DNA from: DAIPJH01 sp036770365
GTDB lineage: Bacteria; Pseudomonadota; Alphaproteobacteria; Rickettsiales; UBA998
Assembly (NCBI GenBank): GCA_036770365.1
Contig: DAIPJH010000004.1
Coordinates: forward strand, 1-64,000
Length of the DNA stretch: 64,000 nt
Reading direction: 5' to 3'
Shown: one piece after another, positions 33,822-43,153 of the stretch
Numbering within the stretch: position 1 is the first letter of the stretch
How the letters are laid out: the number at the start of each line of letters is the position of its first letter
Program-made: the position numbers and the translations under genes
Notes under the pieces: model-generated
Seen by the model: only the letters and a program-made list of their open reading frames with translations
Told to the model about the DNA's origin: nothing
Databases searched by the model: none

Positions 33822-33918
33822 GTTTTACTGCACATCGCCTTGCCTTGCTTGAGGAATTTCTCTTTCAAAAGAGTATATTGTTATGGTGCATTAGGGCAAA
33901 ATTTAAAAGGCATAAGCC

Positions 33919-35283
33919 TTAAGCTAGTCTGCGCTCGATGCATTGGATCATCAAGGTGGCGATGTCTTTGCCCGTGACACTCTCAATGCCTTCAAGTCCA
34001 GGGGAAGAGTTGATTTCTAATACTTTTGGTCCTGAGGATGAGCGAATGATGTCGACACCTGCGACATGCAATCCCATGACCTTGGTGGCTTTGATGGCAA
34101 TGCGGCGTTCTTTTGGGGTTACTTTGATAGGGCTTGCGCTGCCACCTAAATGTAGATTGGCGCGAAATTCGCCCTTGGCCGCTTTGCGTTGCATTGCGCC
34201 AACGACCTTGCCGTCGATCACAAAGCAACGAATGTCTGTGCCTTGGGCTTCATGGATGAATTCTTGTACCAAAATATTAGCATTCAGGCTTTTGAAGGCG
34301 TTGATAACACTTTCTGCTGCTTTTTTAGTTTCTGCTAATACGACGCCTTTGCCCTGTGTGCCTTCAAGGAGTTTGATGATGAGCGGTGCGCCGCCAACCA
34401 AGCGTATCAGTTCTTCGGTGTCTTGTGGTGAGTGTGCGAAGCTAGTGAGTGGAATATCAATGTTATTTTCGACGAGCATTTGTAGGCTGCGTAGTTTATC
34501 GCGTGAGCGGCCGATTGACATAGAGCTGTTGAGGCAAAATGCACCGCTTGCTGTGAATTGCGAGGTGACTGCACGTCCGTAAAAGGTGATGGATGGACGG
34601 ATGCGTGGAATCACGGCATCTACTTCACGTAAAATTTCTCCACCGCGATAATGCACGGTTGGTTCAGATGCGCTGAGTCGCATAAAACATTGTTTGATAT
34701 CAATAAAGATCATTTCATGTCCACGGGAGCGTCCCGCTTCCATGATGCGCTGGTTGGAGTAGAGTTCAGGATTGCTGGCGAGCAGTGCGATCTTGAGTCC
34801 CGTATGTTTGGTGCGCGGTGTTTTATAGAAGCCTTTGGCTTCAGTTTCCGTGCGTTCACCCAATGCACAAGAAATTTCAGGGTCGACCAACATGCGTCCG
34901 CGCATTGCCTCACGCCCAAGCAGCATACGATACCCCATGGTATCACGGTTGGTAAGGGTCACTTCAATATCCCATGTCTCTCCGCCCATGGTAATTGGGG
35001 TTTTGATCACGTGGCGTTGTTCTTTCTCGCCAATAGAACTCTTGATATTACGGCGAGCTACCAATTCCGCAATGCATTGTACCGAAATTGAACGGTTATC
35101 CTGAATAGGATGTACTTCAAATCGCACATAGGACGTGCCGTTTTCTTCGTATGGCTGGATGTTATAGGCATGTAGCGAAGAGGTTTTTGCGCCAGAATCT
35201 ACCCGTGCTTTAACTGCGGGAATACCAAGTTGTGAGAAGGCGCACCATTCTTCGCTGCCAATGATGGTTTTGTTTTGTGGCAT
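33919..35283 (-). CDS. RimB-RimK fusion: retropepsin-like domain plus ATP-grasp ligase
   Basis: A 454-residue two-domain protein. Residues 1-150 are a RimB/COG4067 aspartic-type domain, usually annotated as ATP-dependent zinc protease (VKARVDSGAKTSSLHA, then GYRMLLGREAMRGRMLVDP). Residues 165-454 are a RimK-type ATP-grasp ligase (PLIIKLLEGTQGKGVVLAET, VQEFIHEAQGTDIRCFVIDG, VAGVDIIRSSSGPKVLEINS). RimK adds glutamates to the C-terminus of ribosomal protein S6, and RimB processes the tail in other bacteria, where they are separate genes. Fusion implies the two steps are coupled. A weak AAGGC/GCCTT hairpin overlaps the stop on the minus strand. Confidence 0.92.
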   Translation of the reverse strand: MPQNKTIIGSEEWCAFSQLGIPAVKARVDSGAKTSSLHAYNIQPYEENGTSYVRFEVHPIQDNRSISVQCIAELVARRNIKSSIGEKEQRHVIKTPITMGGETWDIEVTLTNRDTMGYRMLLGREAMRGRMLVDPEISCALGERTETEAKGFYKTPRTKHTGLKIALLASNPELYSNQRIMEAGRSRGHEMIFIDIKQCFMRLSASEPTVHYRGGEILREVDAVIPRIRPSITFYGRAVTSQFTASGAFCLNSSMSIGRSRDKLRSLQMLVENNIDIPLTSFAHSPQDTEELIRLVGGAPLIIKLLEGTQGKGVVLAETKKAAESVINAFKSLNANILVQEFIHEAQGTDIRCFVIDGKVVGAMQRKAAKGEFRANLHLGGSASPIKVTPKERRIAIKATKVMGLHVAGVDIIRSSSGPKVLEINSSPGLEGIESVTGKDIATLMIQCIERRLA

Positions 35284-35360
35284 GGTGTATCCTTATCCTA
35301 TGGAGCTTGTCGCTACTGGAGAGACATTGGCAAGAGTTTTGCTGTCTTGCAACAAAAATC

Positions 35361-36323
35361 TTACGCGCTGAGGATTTCTGCGTCATGTGGGTGGTGTGTG
35401 ATGTTGTGTTCACATACGGTGCTGATGGTTTCAAATTCAAAGGTGGCATGAAAAATTTTGAAACGCTCTTGTAGTAGTTTGCGTAAGTCCACGCGTACGA
35501 TGTCCATCAGTTTCATGTCATGTAAAACCACATGGGCTTCCATTGCACTCATCTGATCATCTAGTTGCCAAAGATGGATATGATGTACGTCTTGCACGCC
35601 ATATACTTCGCACATTGCTGTATCAATTTCATCCAAAGTAAGATGTTGTGGTGCGCCTTGCATCAAAAGGTTCACTACGGGAGGTAGGGCTTCGATGCCT
35701 TGATAGGTAATCCATAGGGCGATCATGAGAGAGAGTATCGCGTCAAGCCTATCCCATCCCATCCAAAGGACAGCTGCGCCGCTGATAATGACCGCAAAAG
35801 AGGCAAGTGCATCTGAGAGATAATGAATGAAAGCGGCATGCATATTCATGCTGCCATGTGATTCTTTGCGTAGGATAAGCGCAGTTGCTCCATTGACAAG
35901 TAGGGCGAGTCCTGCCATCCACATCATGGTTGAACCGTTTGGTGTCGCTGGAACAATAAGGCGGTGGATGCTTTCTGCGCCAAGGTAAAGTCCAAGAGCG
36001 ATCAGGACAAGAAGATTGACAAAAGCAGAGAGGCTTTCTGCGCGTACGTACCCGTAGGTGCGTTTCAAATCAGGTGGGCGATGTGCAATATGGCGCGCCC
36101 AAAGGGCAATGCCTAATGATGCGACGTCTGACGTGTTATGCAGCGCATCTGCGATGAGTGCTAAACTATCGGCCCATATACCCACGATGGCTTCTATCAT
36201 GCAAAGAATGATATTGGCAACCAGCGCGATCACGACATTTTTTTCTGGGTAATGCGTGTGCGGATGCTGCTGGGCAGAATGTGTGTGCGTATGGGGTAGG
36301 ATATGTGAATGACCGAGTGGCAT
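35361..36323 (-). CDS. Cation diffusion facilitator (CzcD/ZitB type)
   Basis: A 320-residue metal exporter, probably for zinc, working by proton antiport. It has a His-rich N-terminus (HSHILPHTHTHSAQQHPHTH), six membrane helices with metal-site motifs in TM2 (LIADALHNTSDVASL) and TM5 (HYLSDALASF), and a C-terminal cytoplasmic domain with HHIHLWQLDDQ. The length is typical. It ends 78 bp upstream of the RimB-RimK gene on the same strand, so co-transcription is possible but not obvious. It is divergent from bdhA. Confidence 0.95.
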   Translation of the reverse strand: MPLGHSHILPHTHTHSAQQHPHTHYPEKNVVIALVANIILCMIEAIVGIWADSLALIADALHNTSDVASLGIALWARHIAHRPPDLKRTYGYVRAESLSAFVNLLVLIALGLYLGAESIHRLIVPATPNGSTMMWMAGLALLVNGATALILRKESHGSMNMHAAFIHYLSDALASFAVIISGAAVLWMGWDRLDAILSLMIALWITYQGIEALPPVVNLLMQGAPQHLTLDEIDTAMCEVYGVQDVHHIHLWQLDDQMSAMEAHVVLHDMKLMDIVRVDLRKLLQERFKIFHATFEFETISTVCEHNITHHPHDAEILSA

Positions 36324-36428
36324 GAACTAAAGCTTTTTAGTTGGGTTTCATAAAACTCATATTCCATTTTGCAATGTTGTGTCTAGGAGTATATGTTGTT
36401 TGTGTCTAATTCAAAGCAGGAGAGTGAT

Positions 36429-37211
36429 ATGCTACGCGGAAAAACAGCGGTGATTACAGGGTCAACCAGTGGTATCGGAGAAGGAATCGCTAAAGCATTG
36501 GCGGATTCTGGGGCAAACGTCGTGATCAACGGGTTTGGGGATAAAGATCACATTGAGGCGTTGCGCGTGTCGATTGAAAAAATGTACGGCGTGAAAGCCA
36601 TGTATTCTGCGGCAGATATGAGTAAACCTGAGGAAATTCGTGCAATGATGGCGCAGGCGATTACGACATTTGGTTCGGTCGATATTCTGGTTAATAATGC
36701 AGGGATTCAGAATGTGCAGCCTATTGATGAGTTTGATGATGCAAAGTGGGATGCGATCCTTGCGATTAATTTATCCTCTGCATTTCATACGACTAAAGCA
36801 GCAGCGAAAGTGATGAAACAAAAAGGTTGGGGGCGTATAATTAATATTGCGTCCGTACATGGATTGGTAGCATCAGAGTATAAGAGTGCTTATGTTGCCG
36901 CAAAGCATGGTGTGGTCGGGCTTACCAAAGTTACTGCGTTGGATCTTGCTCCTTTCGGTGTGACGGCAAATGCTATTTGCCCTGGTTATGTGAATACACC
37001 TTTGGTACAAAAACAAATTCCTGAACAGGCAAAAACCCATGGGATTTCAGAAGCTGAAGTAATCAGCAAAGTGTTGCTAGCGAAACATGCTATTAAACAG
37101 TTTGTTGAAGTAGAAGATGTCGCGGCAATGGTGATCTATTTGTGTTCTGATGTAGCGCGGACGCTGACGGGTGTGGCGTTGCCTCTTGATGGTGGATGGT
37201 CTGCTCAGTAG
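36429..37211 (+). CDS. bdhA: 3-hydroxybutyrate dehydrogenase
   Basis: A 260-residue NAD-dependent SDR that interconverts 3-hydroxybutyrate and acetoacetate in polyhydroxybutyrate turnover. It has TGSTSGIGEGIA, the BdhA-specific NVVINGFGD, NNAGIQ, SAYVAAKHGVVGL (catalytic Tyr and Lys), GYVNTPLVQKQIPEQA, and ends in LPLDGGWSAQ. These specific segments separate it from generic SDRs. ATG 36429 is chosen for its AGGAGAG site 5 bp upstream and fit to family length. An upstream in-frame start at 36393 adds 12 unconserved residues. Confidence 0.95.
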   Translation: MLRGKTAVITGSTSGIGEGIAKALADSGANVVINGFGDKDHIEALRVSIEKMYGVKAMYSAADMSKPEEIRAMMAQAITTFGSVDILVNNAGIQNVQPIDEFDDAKWDAILAINLSSAFHTTKAAAKVMKQKGWGRIINIASVHGLVASEYKSAYVAAKHGVVGLTKVTALDLAPFGVTANAICPGYVNTPLVQKQIPEQAKTHGISEAEVISKVLLAKHAIKQFVEVEDVAAMVIYLCSDVARTLTGVALPLDGGWSAQ

Positions 37212-37257
37212 AGGTTGTGAGACTTTTTCGATTTTTGTTGTGAGAGAAATTAGGGTT

Positions 37258-39642
37258 ATGTTTGTGCGTAAATGGCTCGTGTTGCATGTTGTGGTGTTGT
37301 GTTCATTGGCGATGGTACAGGGTGATGCCTATGCGCAGAACCCTATGAAATCGGTGATGGATCGTATGGATTTCTCAGCAAAACCTGAGAAACCCGAAAA
37401 AACTGAGAAGGCATCTGCGCTTAAAGCCAATAAAACTTCCAAGGACTCTAAAGAAATAAAATCTGAGGGGCATCCTGATGGTGGGGGAGGTGATGTTTCT
37501 GAAAACAGTGATAAATCAGAAGTTAAGCCGTTGCTTTCCGTTAATTTTGAAGCGCAGGTGAAGGGGTGGGAGGCGCAGCTTGGGGATATTGAAGTTGCAG
37601 CGCGTTCAGTTGTGAGTGAACAGAACCCTGAGATGTTAGAAAAATACCGCATTGATTTACGAATGATACGTGATGCTGCGCAAGAAGAAAGCCGTGTGGC
37701 GCAAGAACTTCTTGAGTCTAAAAAGGCAATGTTAACTACGCTGGGTGAACCACCTGCACCTGATACCTTGGTCTTAGAAGATAAAAAAATTGTTGGGTTG
37801 CGCAAGCAATTGAATGATGAGATCGCAAGTGCAGATGCTAAGGTAAAGCGTACGTTACTGGTAGCGGGACGGGCGCAGAAAACGTTAGATGATTTTTCAC
37901 AAAAAGAACAAGCAGAGATACGCTCATTGTTGATGACGCGTGGAGATGCGCTGTATTCATCTGTTTTTTGGAGTTTGGCGTCTGCAGAATATACGCATTA
38001 TAAAGAGACTCCGCCTGATTTAGGTGGTGGTCGAGTGTGGGTAAGCATGTCGATCGTGCTGGCGTTGGCGTTGATGTTTATCTATGGACCTGTAGTAAAA
38101 TGGTTGAATGCATGGAATCAAGAAGTACAGTTGGCAACGCGTCGTATCCCTTACTTTGTTGCTAATCTTTCGGTGTTTTTACTGCTTGGTTTGCGGTTCA
38201 ATTTTATTACATTTCAGGCATTTCCTTCTTTTTCTCAAGGGTTAATCATGGTGTTGACCTTAGTGCTGTGCGCTGGATTCTGGCGTATGTTGTCAGGGGT
38301 GCGATTTGAAGAGGGGGTGGCTGCGGCGGCGGCGAATGCTGTGCAAGAAGAAGAGGATGGTCGAGGTTATAGACCACGTGGCTATTGGCGTACTGTTTGG
38401 CAAATATCCCGCGTTGCAACCGTTGTCGCTGTGCCACTGGTGGTCTTTGGTTATGTGAATCTTGCTTCGTATTTTATGGTCAATCTGTTTGTGACCCTCT
38501 TTACGGTGGCATTATTCGTGATTGCACGCCGCTTGGTAACGTTGTTGATGCGCCGCGTGAATGGTAAAGACAAGGAATATTTTTCGGCGCGTCATATTAT
38601 CATTTTAGAACCTGTGATGGTATTGCCTTTTGCTGGGGTGGCGTTGTATTTTTGGGGGGTGACGCCTGAGGTTGTGCAGAACTGGTTGGATAAATATTCT
38701 ACAGGTATTCCCATTGGTGATATTGTTTTGGATGTTGGGAATCTTGCTTCTGCCTTTGCCGTGTTGATAACGCTTATTTACCTGACGCGCCTGATACAGT
38801 GGTTTGTCGGCGAGCGGGTGATGGTCTATGCGGACGTGGAAGCCAGTGTACGCAATACGGTACATTCTATTACAGGATATGTAGGGTATAGTATTGCCAT
38901 ATTAACCGCACTCGGTACGCTTGGTATCAATATGTCGAACCTTGCGATCGTGGCGGGGGCATTGTCGGTTGGTATCGGGTTTGGTTTACAAGCGATCTTC
39001 AATAATTTTGTTTCAGGGCTTATTTTGCTTTTAGAGCGACCTGTGCGTGTGGGCGATTGGGTGCAGGTTGGTGCGATTGAAGGCAATGTTAGCCGCATTC
39101 GTGTGCGCGCTACTGAGATCAAAACCTTTCAAAATGCGTTGGTGATCGTACCGAATTCGATGTTGATTACTGAGCAGGTAACAAACTGGACATTGAACGA
39201 CGCGATGGGGCGCATCGATATCAAGGTTGGTGTGGCGTATGGTAGTGATGTTGCGCTCGTCAAAAAAATATTGATGAAAGCGGCAATGGATCATTCTGAA
39301 GTGCGTCGTCGCCCTGAAATGCGTGTCTTTATGATGGATTTTGGTGAAAGTGCGCTGATATTTGAGCTGCGGTGTTTCATTAAAAACATTGAAAATCGTT
39401 TGATTGTAATGAGTGATTTGCGGTTTAAAATTGATGAAGCGTTTCGCGTAAATCATATCACTATTCCTTATCCTCAGCGCGTGGTGCATACGCAGGTGAA
39501 CTTGGATGATGTATTGCAAGGTGCGGTGAGGGAAAATGTAGTGCCAGAGGAGACGGTTAGCGAATCTATAAAATCTGTTAGCAAAAAGTCTGTTAAGGCT
39601 GTCCTCAAAGAAGTAGCTTCTGACACGGGGAGTGTTGGGTGA
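37258..39642 (+). CDS. Large MscS-family mechanosensitive channel
   Basis: A 794-residue protein. A signal peptide (MFVRKWLVLHVVVLCSLAMVQG) is cleaved near AYA-Q. A charged periplasmic region (about 25-250) contains a helical segment, followed by several membrane helices (about 255-550). The MscS pore and vestibule start with SVGIGFGLQAIFNNFVSGLI (about 570-590) and ERPVRVGDWVQVG. It belongs to the large YbiO/MscK-like class that releases solutes on hypo-osmotic shock. A frame open back to 37171 would overlap bdhA and lacks a signal sequence, so I use ATG 37258. It is coupled to rnhB by TGATG. Confidence 0.93.
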   Translation: MFVRKWLVLHVVVLCSLAMVQGDAYAQNPMKSVMDRMDFSAKPEKPEKTEKASALKANKTSKDSKEIKSEGHPDGGGGDVSENSDKSEVKPLLSVNFEAQVKGWEAQLGDIEVAARSVVSEQNPEMLEKYRIDLRMIRDAAQEESRVAQELLESKKAMLTTLGEPPAPDTLVLEDKKIVGLRKQLNDEIASADAKVKRTLLVAGRAQKTLDDFSQKEQAEIRSLLMTRGDALYSSVFWSLASAEYTHYKETPPDLGGGRVWVSMSIVLALALMFIYGPVVKWLNAWNQEVQLATRRIPYFVANLSVFLLLGLRFNFITFQAFPSFSQGLIMVLTLVLCAGFWRMLSGVRFEEGVAAAAANAVQEEEDGRGYRPRGYWRTVWQISRVATVVAVPLVVFGYVNLASYFMVNLFVTLFTVALFVIARRLVTLLMRRVNGKDKEYFSARHIIILEPVMVLPFAGVALYFWGVTPEVVQNWLDKYSTGIPIGDIVLDVGNLASAFAVLITLIYLTRLIQWFVGERVMVYADVEASVRNTVHSITGYVGYSIAILTALGTLGINMSNLAIVAGALSVGIGFGLQAIFNNFVSGLILLLERPVRVGDWVQVGAIEGNVSRIRVRATEIKTFQNALVIVPNSMLITEQVTNWTLNDAMGRIDIKVGVAYGSDVALVKKILMKAAMDHSEVRRRPEMRVFMMDFGESALIFELRCFIKNIENRLIVMSDLRFKIDEAFRVNHITIPYPQRVVHTQVNLDDVLQGAVRENVVPEETVSESIKSVSKKSVKAVLKEVASDTGSVG

Positions 39643-40265
39643 TGGTGAATACGCCTGATCTTACATGGGAGCAACGTTATCATGGTATTGTCTGCGGTAT
39701 CGATGAAGCTGGGCGAGGGCCTTGGGCTGGGCCTGTGGTGGCGGCTGCGGTGGTGCTGGATGTGATGCGTGTGCCTGAAGGAATTCATGATTCTAAGAAG
39801 CTGAATGCTGCCAAGCGCGAGACGTTGTTTGATGCAATTATGCGTGATGCATTATATATTGGAGTGGGCGTGGCGAGCGCGGCAGAGATTGATGATATCA
39901 ATATTTTACAAGCGACTTTTTTGGCGATGCAGCGGGCAGTAGACGGTCTATCTGTGAGACCTGATGTGGCACTGGTAGATGGTAATCGTACACCAAAGTT
40001 AGAGGTGGCGACGATTGAAACCATTGTAAAAGGCGATAGTAAGAGTTTATCAATTGCAGCGGCGTCGATCATTGCGAAAGTGACACGTGATAGGGTGATG
40101 CGTGCGCTAGCGCAGGAATATCCTGCCTATGGGTTTGAGCGTCATGCGGGATATGGTACAAAGTATCATCAAGATGCACTGCGTGATTATGGGGTGACGT
40201 CGCACCATCGTAAGAGTTATAAGCCTATTCGCACATTGCTTGATGCGTTTGAGAAGGTAGCGTAG
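39642..40265 (+). CDS. rnhB: Ribonuclease HII
   Basis: A 207-residue RNase H type 2 that removes ribonucleotides from DNA. The catalytic GIDEAGRGPWAGPVVAAAV motif is near residue 20, with DSKKLNAAKRE and SIAAASIIAKVTRDR following. The C-terminal GYGTKYHQDALRDYGVTSHHR is typical. ATG 39642 overlaps the channel stop as TGATG. A GTG one codon earlier is less likely. It is followed at 4 bp by a DciA-like gene. Confidence 0.96.
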   Translation: MVNTPDLTWEQRYHGIVCGIDEAGRGPWAGPVVAAAVVLDVMRVPEGIHDSKKLNAAKRETLFDAIMRDALYIGVGVASAAEIDDINILQATFLAMQRAVDGLSVRPDVALVDGNRTPKLEVATIETIVKGDSKSLSIAAASIIAKVTRDRVMRALAQEYPAYGFERHAGYGTKYHQDALRDYGVTSHHRKSYKPIRTLLDAFEKVA

Positions 40266-40269
40266 TCTT

Positions 40270-40638
40270 ATGGTGCAGGATAAAGACAAGCCAAAAGATA
40301 CGCTCTACCGCAAAGAACCAAAGCGGTGTTATCTGTTTCCAAAAACGTTGGGTGCAGCGGTAGAATGGTCAGCGCAGGCAGTGTTTGCTAAGAATGGATT
40401 TACTAATTCGGATGTGATTTATCGTTGGAAAGATATTGTGGGAGAAGAGCTGAGTCGCTATTGCATGCCTGTCAAAATGTCCTCACCCAATGGTAGGCAA
40501 GGTGAGGGGCGATTGTATCTCAAAGTGAAGTCAGGGGCGCACGCCATGCAGGTGCAGTATCAAGAACCTATGATTTTAGAACGTCTTGCAACATTTTATG
40601 GTTATCGTATCGCTTCGCGTATTGTGATTTTGCAATAA
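40270..40638 (+). CDS. DciA/DUF721 family protein
   Basis: A 122-residue protein with the DUF721 core: TLGAAVEWSAQAVFAKNGF, VIYRWKDIVGEELSRYCMP, a strand GRLYLKVKSGAHAMQVQY and LERLATFYGYRIASRIVIL. DciA proteins load the replicative helicase DnaB in bacteria that lack DnaC or DnaI, which includes most alphaproteobacteria. Alphaproteobacterial members are often short, as here. It lies between rnhB and folP with 4- and 21-bp gaps, so all three are likely one transcript. Confidence 0.85.
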   Translation: MVQDKDKPKDTLYRKEPKRCYLFPKTLGAAVEWSAQAVFAKNGFTNSDVIYRWKDIVGEELSRYCMPVKMSSPNGRQGEGRLYLKVKSGAHAMQVQYQEPMILERLATFYGYRIASRIVILQ

Positions 40639-40659
40639 GGAATAAAAAGGAGTTTTCCC

Positions 40660-41469
40660 ATGTCCACGAAGCCTTACAAAACACATATTGCGGGAATAGT
40701 GAATATTACGCCTGATTCGTTTTCGGATGGTGGTGCGTATGCGCAGGTGGATGCGGCGTTGGTACGAGTGGCGCAATTATGCGTAGATGGTGCGGATATG
40801 ATTGATATTGGTGCAGAGTCTACCCGCCCTGATGCAGTGTTATTGGATGCTGATCAGGAGTGGAGACGCTTAGAACCGATATTGGCACGTGCGGTGGAGA
40901 TTGCACATGATGCGCAGGTTCGTGTGAGCGTGGATACGCGTCATAGTGAGACGGTGGCGCGTGCATTGGATGTTGGAGTCGATGTGATCAATGTGCAAGT
41001 GGGGCTTGAGCATCCCTCTATGGTTGCTGTGCTGCGTTCTACGAACTGTCCTGTGGTGATGATGCACGCGTTAGGTGTTCCGCCCTTGCCTGATGTGACG
41101 ATGCCAAAGGATGGAGATGTCGTATCGGGGGTGGTGGATGCACTCACATGTATGGCGGATGATCTTCATCTTTCTGGCATTGCGCGGTCGCGGTTGTGGG
41201 CAGATGTGGGGATTGGGTTTGGTAAGGATGCGCGTCAATCACTTGCCTTGATTGGTGCTGCAGGGAAAATCCAGCACCATGTTGGGTTGCCGCTTTATGT
41301 TGGGCATTCGCGTAAATCATTTTTGCGGTTGGTAACAGATGCGCAGGCGGCGGCGCGTGATGATGTGACGCTTGCTTATTCAAGTGTGTTGATGCAGCAG
41401 GGGGTGGCGTGGTTACGTGTGCATGAAGTGGCGCGGCATGTGGCACTGCGAGCAGTGTTACAAGTGTAA
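40660..41469 (+). CDS. folP: Dihydropteroate synthase
   Basis: A 269-residue TIM-barrel enzyme that joins p-aminobenzoate to the pterin pyrophosphate in folate synthesis, the target of sulfonamides. It has GIVNITPDSFSDGG near the start, DMIDIGAESTRPDA, RVSVDTRHSETVARAL and GLPLYVGHSRKSFL. All usual substrate loops are present. An AAGGAG site lies 7 bp before the ATG. It is the last gene of the mscS-rnhB-dciA-folP run. Confidence 0.96.
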   Translation: MSTKPYKTHIAGIVNITPDSFSDGGAYAQVDAALVRVAQLCVDGADMIDIGAESTRPDAVLLDADQEWRRLEPILARAVEIAHDAQVRVSVDTRHSETVARALDVGVDVINVQVGLEHPSMVAVLRSTNCPVVMMHALGVPPLPDVTMPKDGDVVSGVVDALTCMADDLHLSGIARSRLWADVGIGFGKDARQSLALIGAAGKIQHHVGLPLYVGHSRKSFLRLVTDAQAAARDDVTLAYSSVLMQQGVAWLRVHEVARHVALRAVLQV

Positions 41470-41502
41470 TATGCTCAAAATGCCACAGTAACATGGTTAT
41501 CG

Positions 41503-41518
41503 TTACTTTTTCGTTAAC
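41503..41518 (+). promoter_or_regulatory. CtrA-like binding box upstream of a histidine kinase
   Basis: TTAC, seven bases, then TTAAC, against the alphaproteobacterial CtrA full-site consensus TTAA-N7-TTAAC (one mismatch, correct spacing). It lies 76 bp before the kinase start. A single site found by eye can occur by chance. Confidence 0.3.
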
Positions 41519-41593
41519 GCTCTAGATATTGTGTTTGGAAAATATGGATTCCTGATGTAGCGTCATGGCATTATTTCAAAGCGAGAGTGCGCT

Positions 41594-43105
41594 GTGTTAG
41601 TTTGGAATTACTGGAAAGATGTGTATGTGAGTGGTCTGCAAATGGCCAGTAGTACTGTCTCTCTTGTCACTGGTGCAGATGAAATACTTCATAAAAATGA
41701 AGCAGCGACTTTGGTCGCGTGTCAAGATATGGTGGTTGAGAGTGTCGCCGCGTGTATTGAGGAGTCTTGTCCTTCTTGTGGGTTGTTGACGGTGCTTGCT
41801 GAGCATGAATGTGTTTGCGTGGATCAACGTGTTGCCAAGCATCTAGCTGGTTTGAATTTGCCTGATATGCAAGCGTTGGCTGTGAATGCTCCTGTGCAAG
41901 TGCCATTGGCTTCTGCATCGTCTTTGGATGTAAAGGCGTCGCGGATGATGATGGAAGCTGATGTGGCGGGGTGTCGTGTTCTGGAGGATGGACGCGTTGC
42001 GGCGTTGACGGCGAACTGGGAGATGGTTACAGGGTTGTCTGCTGAGGATTGTGATGGCGAAGGGTTTATGATGGCCTTGCATCCCTATTATCGTCATGCT
42101 TTCATGGAAAAGTTGGACATGTTGCGTGAGGGTGATTCTGCTGACGCGCAGGCGGGGATATTTTCAGCGCGTATGCGGTGTCAAATTGCAGATGTTGTCG
42201 GTGGATGGCGTTGGTTTGATATGAAACTGTACCCTGCGCATGATGCGCCTGAGTCGCATACATGTGAAATGTTGTTGTGGGATGTTCATGAGCAAGTGAT
42301 GGTCGAGCGTGAACTTCGCACGGCACAGATTCAGGCTGAATTGGCGCAGCGTGGACGTTATGAATTTTTGGGGCATATGAGTCATGAATTGCGTACGCCG
42401 TTGAATGCTATGCTGGGCTTTGCGGAAATGATGGAACGGGGTGTGTATGGTGATATCACAACGCCTGAATATCGTGATTATTTGGTGAGTATTCGTGAAA
42501 GTGGTAGCTTACTTCTACATCGTATCAATGATATGATAGAGATCGTTAGTATTGAAGTTGGTAGTGCCGTCGTGGATGAAGGACATATCCAGCCGATTGA
42601 GCTTATGGAAGCAGCGATGCGCTTGCAGCGTCATGATTCTTTTTGTCGAGGCGTGATGATGCGTATTGATGGGATTGTGCCGCGTGTCGTGGTGCGAGGA
42701 GACCGTCCCAAATTGGTGCGTGCGATCGGTAATTTGATTTCGAACGCGTTACGTTTTTCGCAGCCTGAGTCAGAAGTATGTCTGAGCGCACGTATGGACA
42801 GAGATGGTCGTTTGAGTATTACGGTCAAGGATGAAGGGGTTGGGATGTCTCCTGCGCATTTGACGCGTATTTCTGAATCTTTGGCGCAACGCCAGTGTTT
42901 ATTCTCACAAAGCCCTGAGACATTGGGTGTTGGGCTTGGCTTGGCGGTGACGAAGGAATTCGTTATGTTGCATGATGGTGAGATCATAGTAGGAAGCGAG
43001 AAAGATATTGGAACTTCGGTTTCTCTCGTGTTGCCTGCATCGCGTGTTGTGTCGCTTGAGCCGCCAAGCATGGCGGTGCGTCGTAAGCAGGTCGTTAATT
43101 CATAG
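41594..43105 (+). CDS. PAS-type sensor histidine kinase with N-terminal Cys cluster
   Basis: A 503-residue soluble kinase with a GTG start behind GAGAG. Residues 40-80 hold Cys43, 54, 59, 62, 73 and 75 (ESCPSCG and HECVCV), a spacing that could bind metal or sense redox. Residues 115-235 look like a PAS domain (CRVLEDGRVAALTANWEMVTG, then RWFDMKLYPAHD). The HisKA domain has FLGHMSHELRTPLNAMLGF, and the ATPase has the N-box (GNLISNALRFSQ), DEGVGMS and GVGLGLAVTKEFVMLHDG. There is no receiver domain or membrane segment and no response regulator gene next door, so it is an orphan kinase. Confidence 0.93.
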   Translation: MLVWNYWKDVYVSGLQMASSTVSLVTGADEILHKNEAATLVACQDMVVESVAACIEESCPSCGLLTVLAEHECVCVDQRVAKHLAGLNLPDMQALAVNAPVQVPLASASSLDVKASRMMMEADVAGCRVLEDGRVAALTANWEMVTGLSAEDCDGEGFMMALHPYYRHAFMEKLDMLREGDSADAQAGIFSARMRCQIADVVGGWRWFDMKLYPAHDAPESHTCEMLLWDVHEQVMVERELRTAQIQAELAQRGRYEFLGHMSHELRTPLNAMLGFAEMMERGVYGDITTPEYRDYLVSIRESGSLLLHRINDMIEIVSIEVGSAVVDEGHIQPIELMEAAMRLQRHDSFCRGVMMRIDGIVPRVVVRGDRPKLVRAIGNLISNALRFSQPESEVCLSARMDRDGRLSITVKDEGVGMSPAHLTRISESLAQRQCLFSQSPETLGVGLGLAVTKEFVMLHDGEIIVGSEKDIGTSVSLVLPASRVVSLEPPSMAVRRKQVVNS

Positions 43106-43153
43106 CGTCTTTGTTACGTTTCGTAGAGATTTCAAAGTAAAGAGAGTTGATGA

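Noticed and set aside
37171..37257. Longer start for the MscS channel inside bdhA
   Set aside because: It would place unrelated residues before a clear signal peptide; ATG 37258 fits better.
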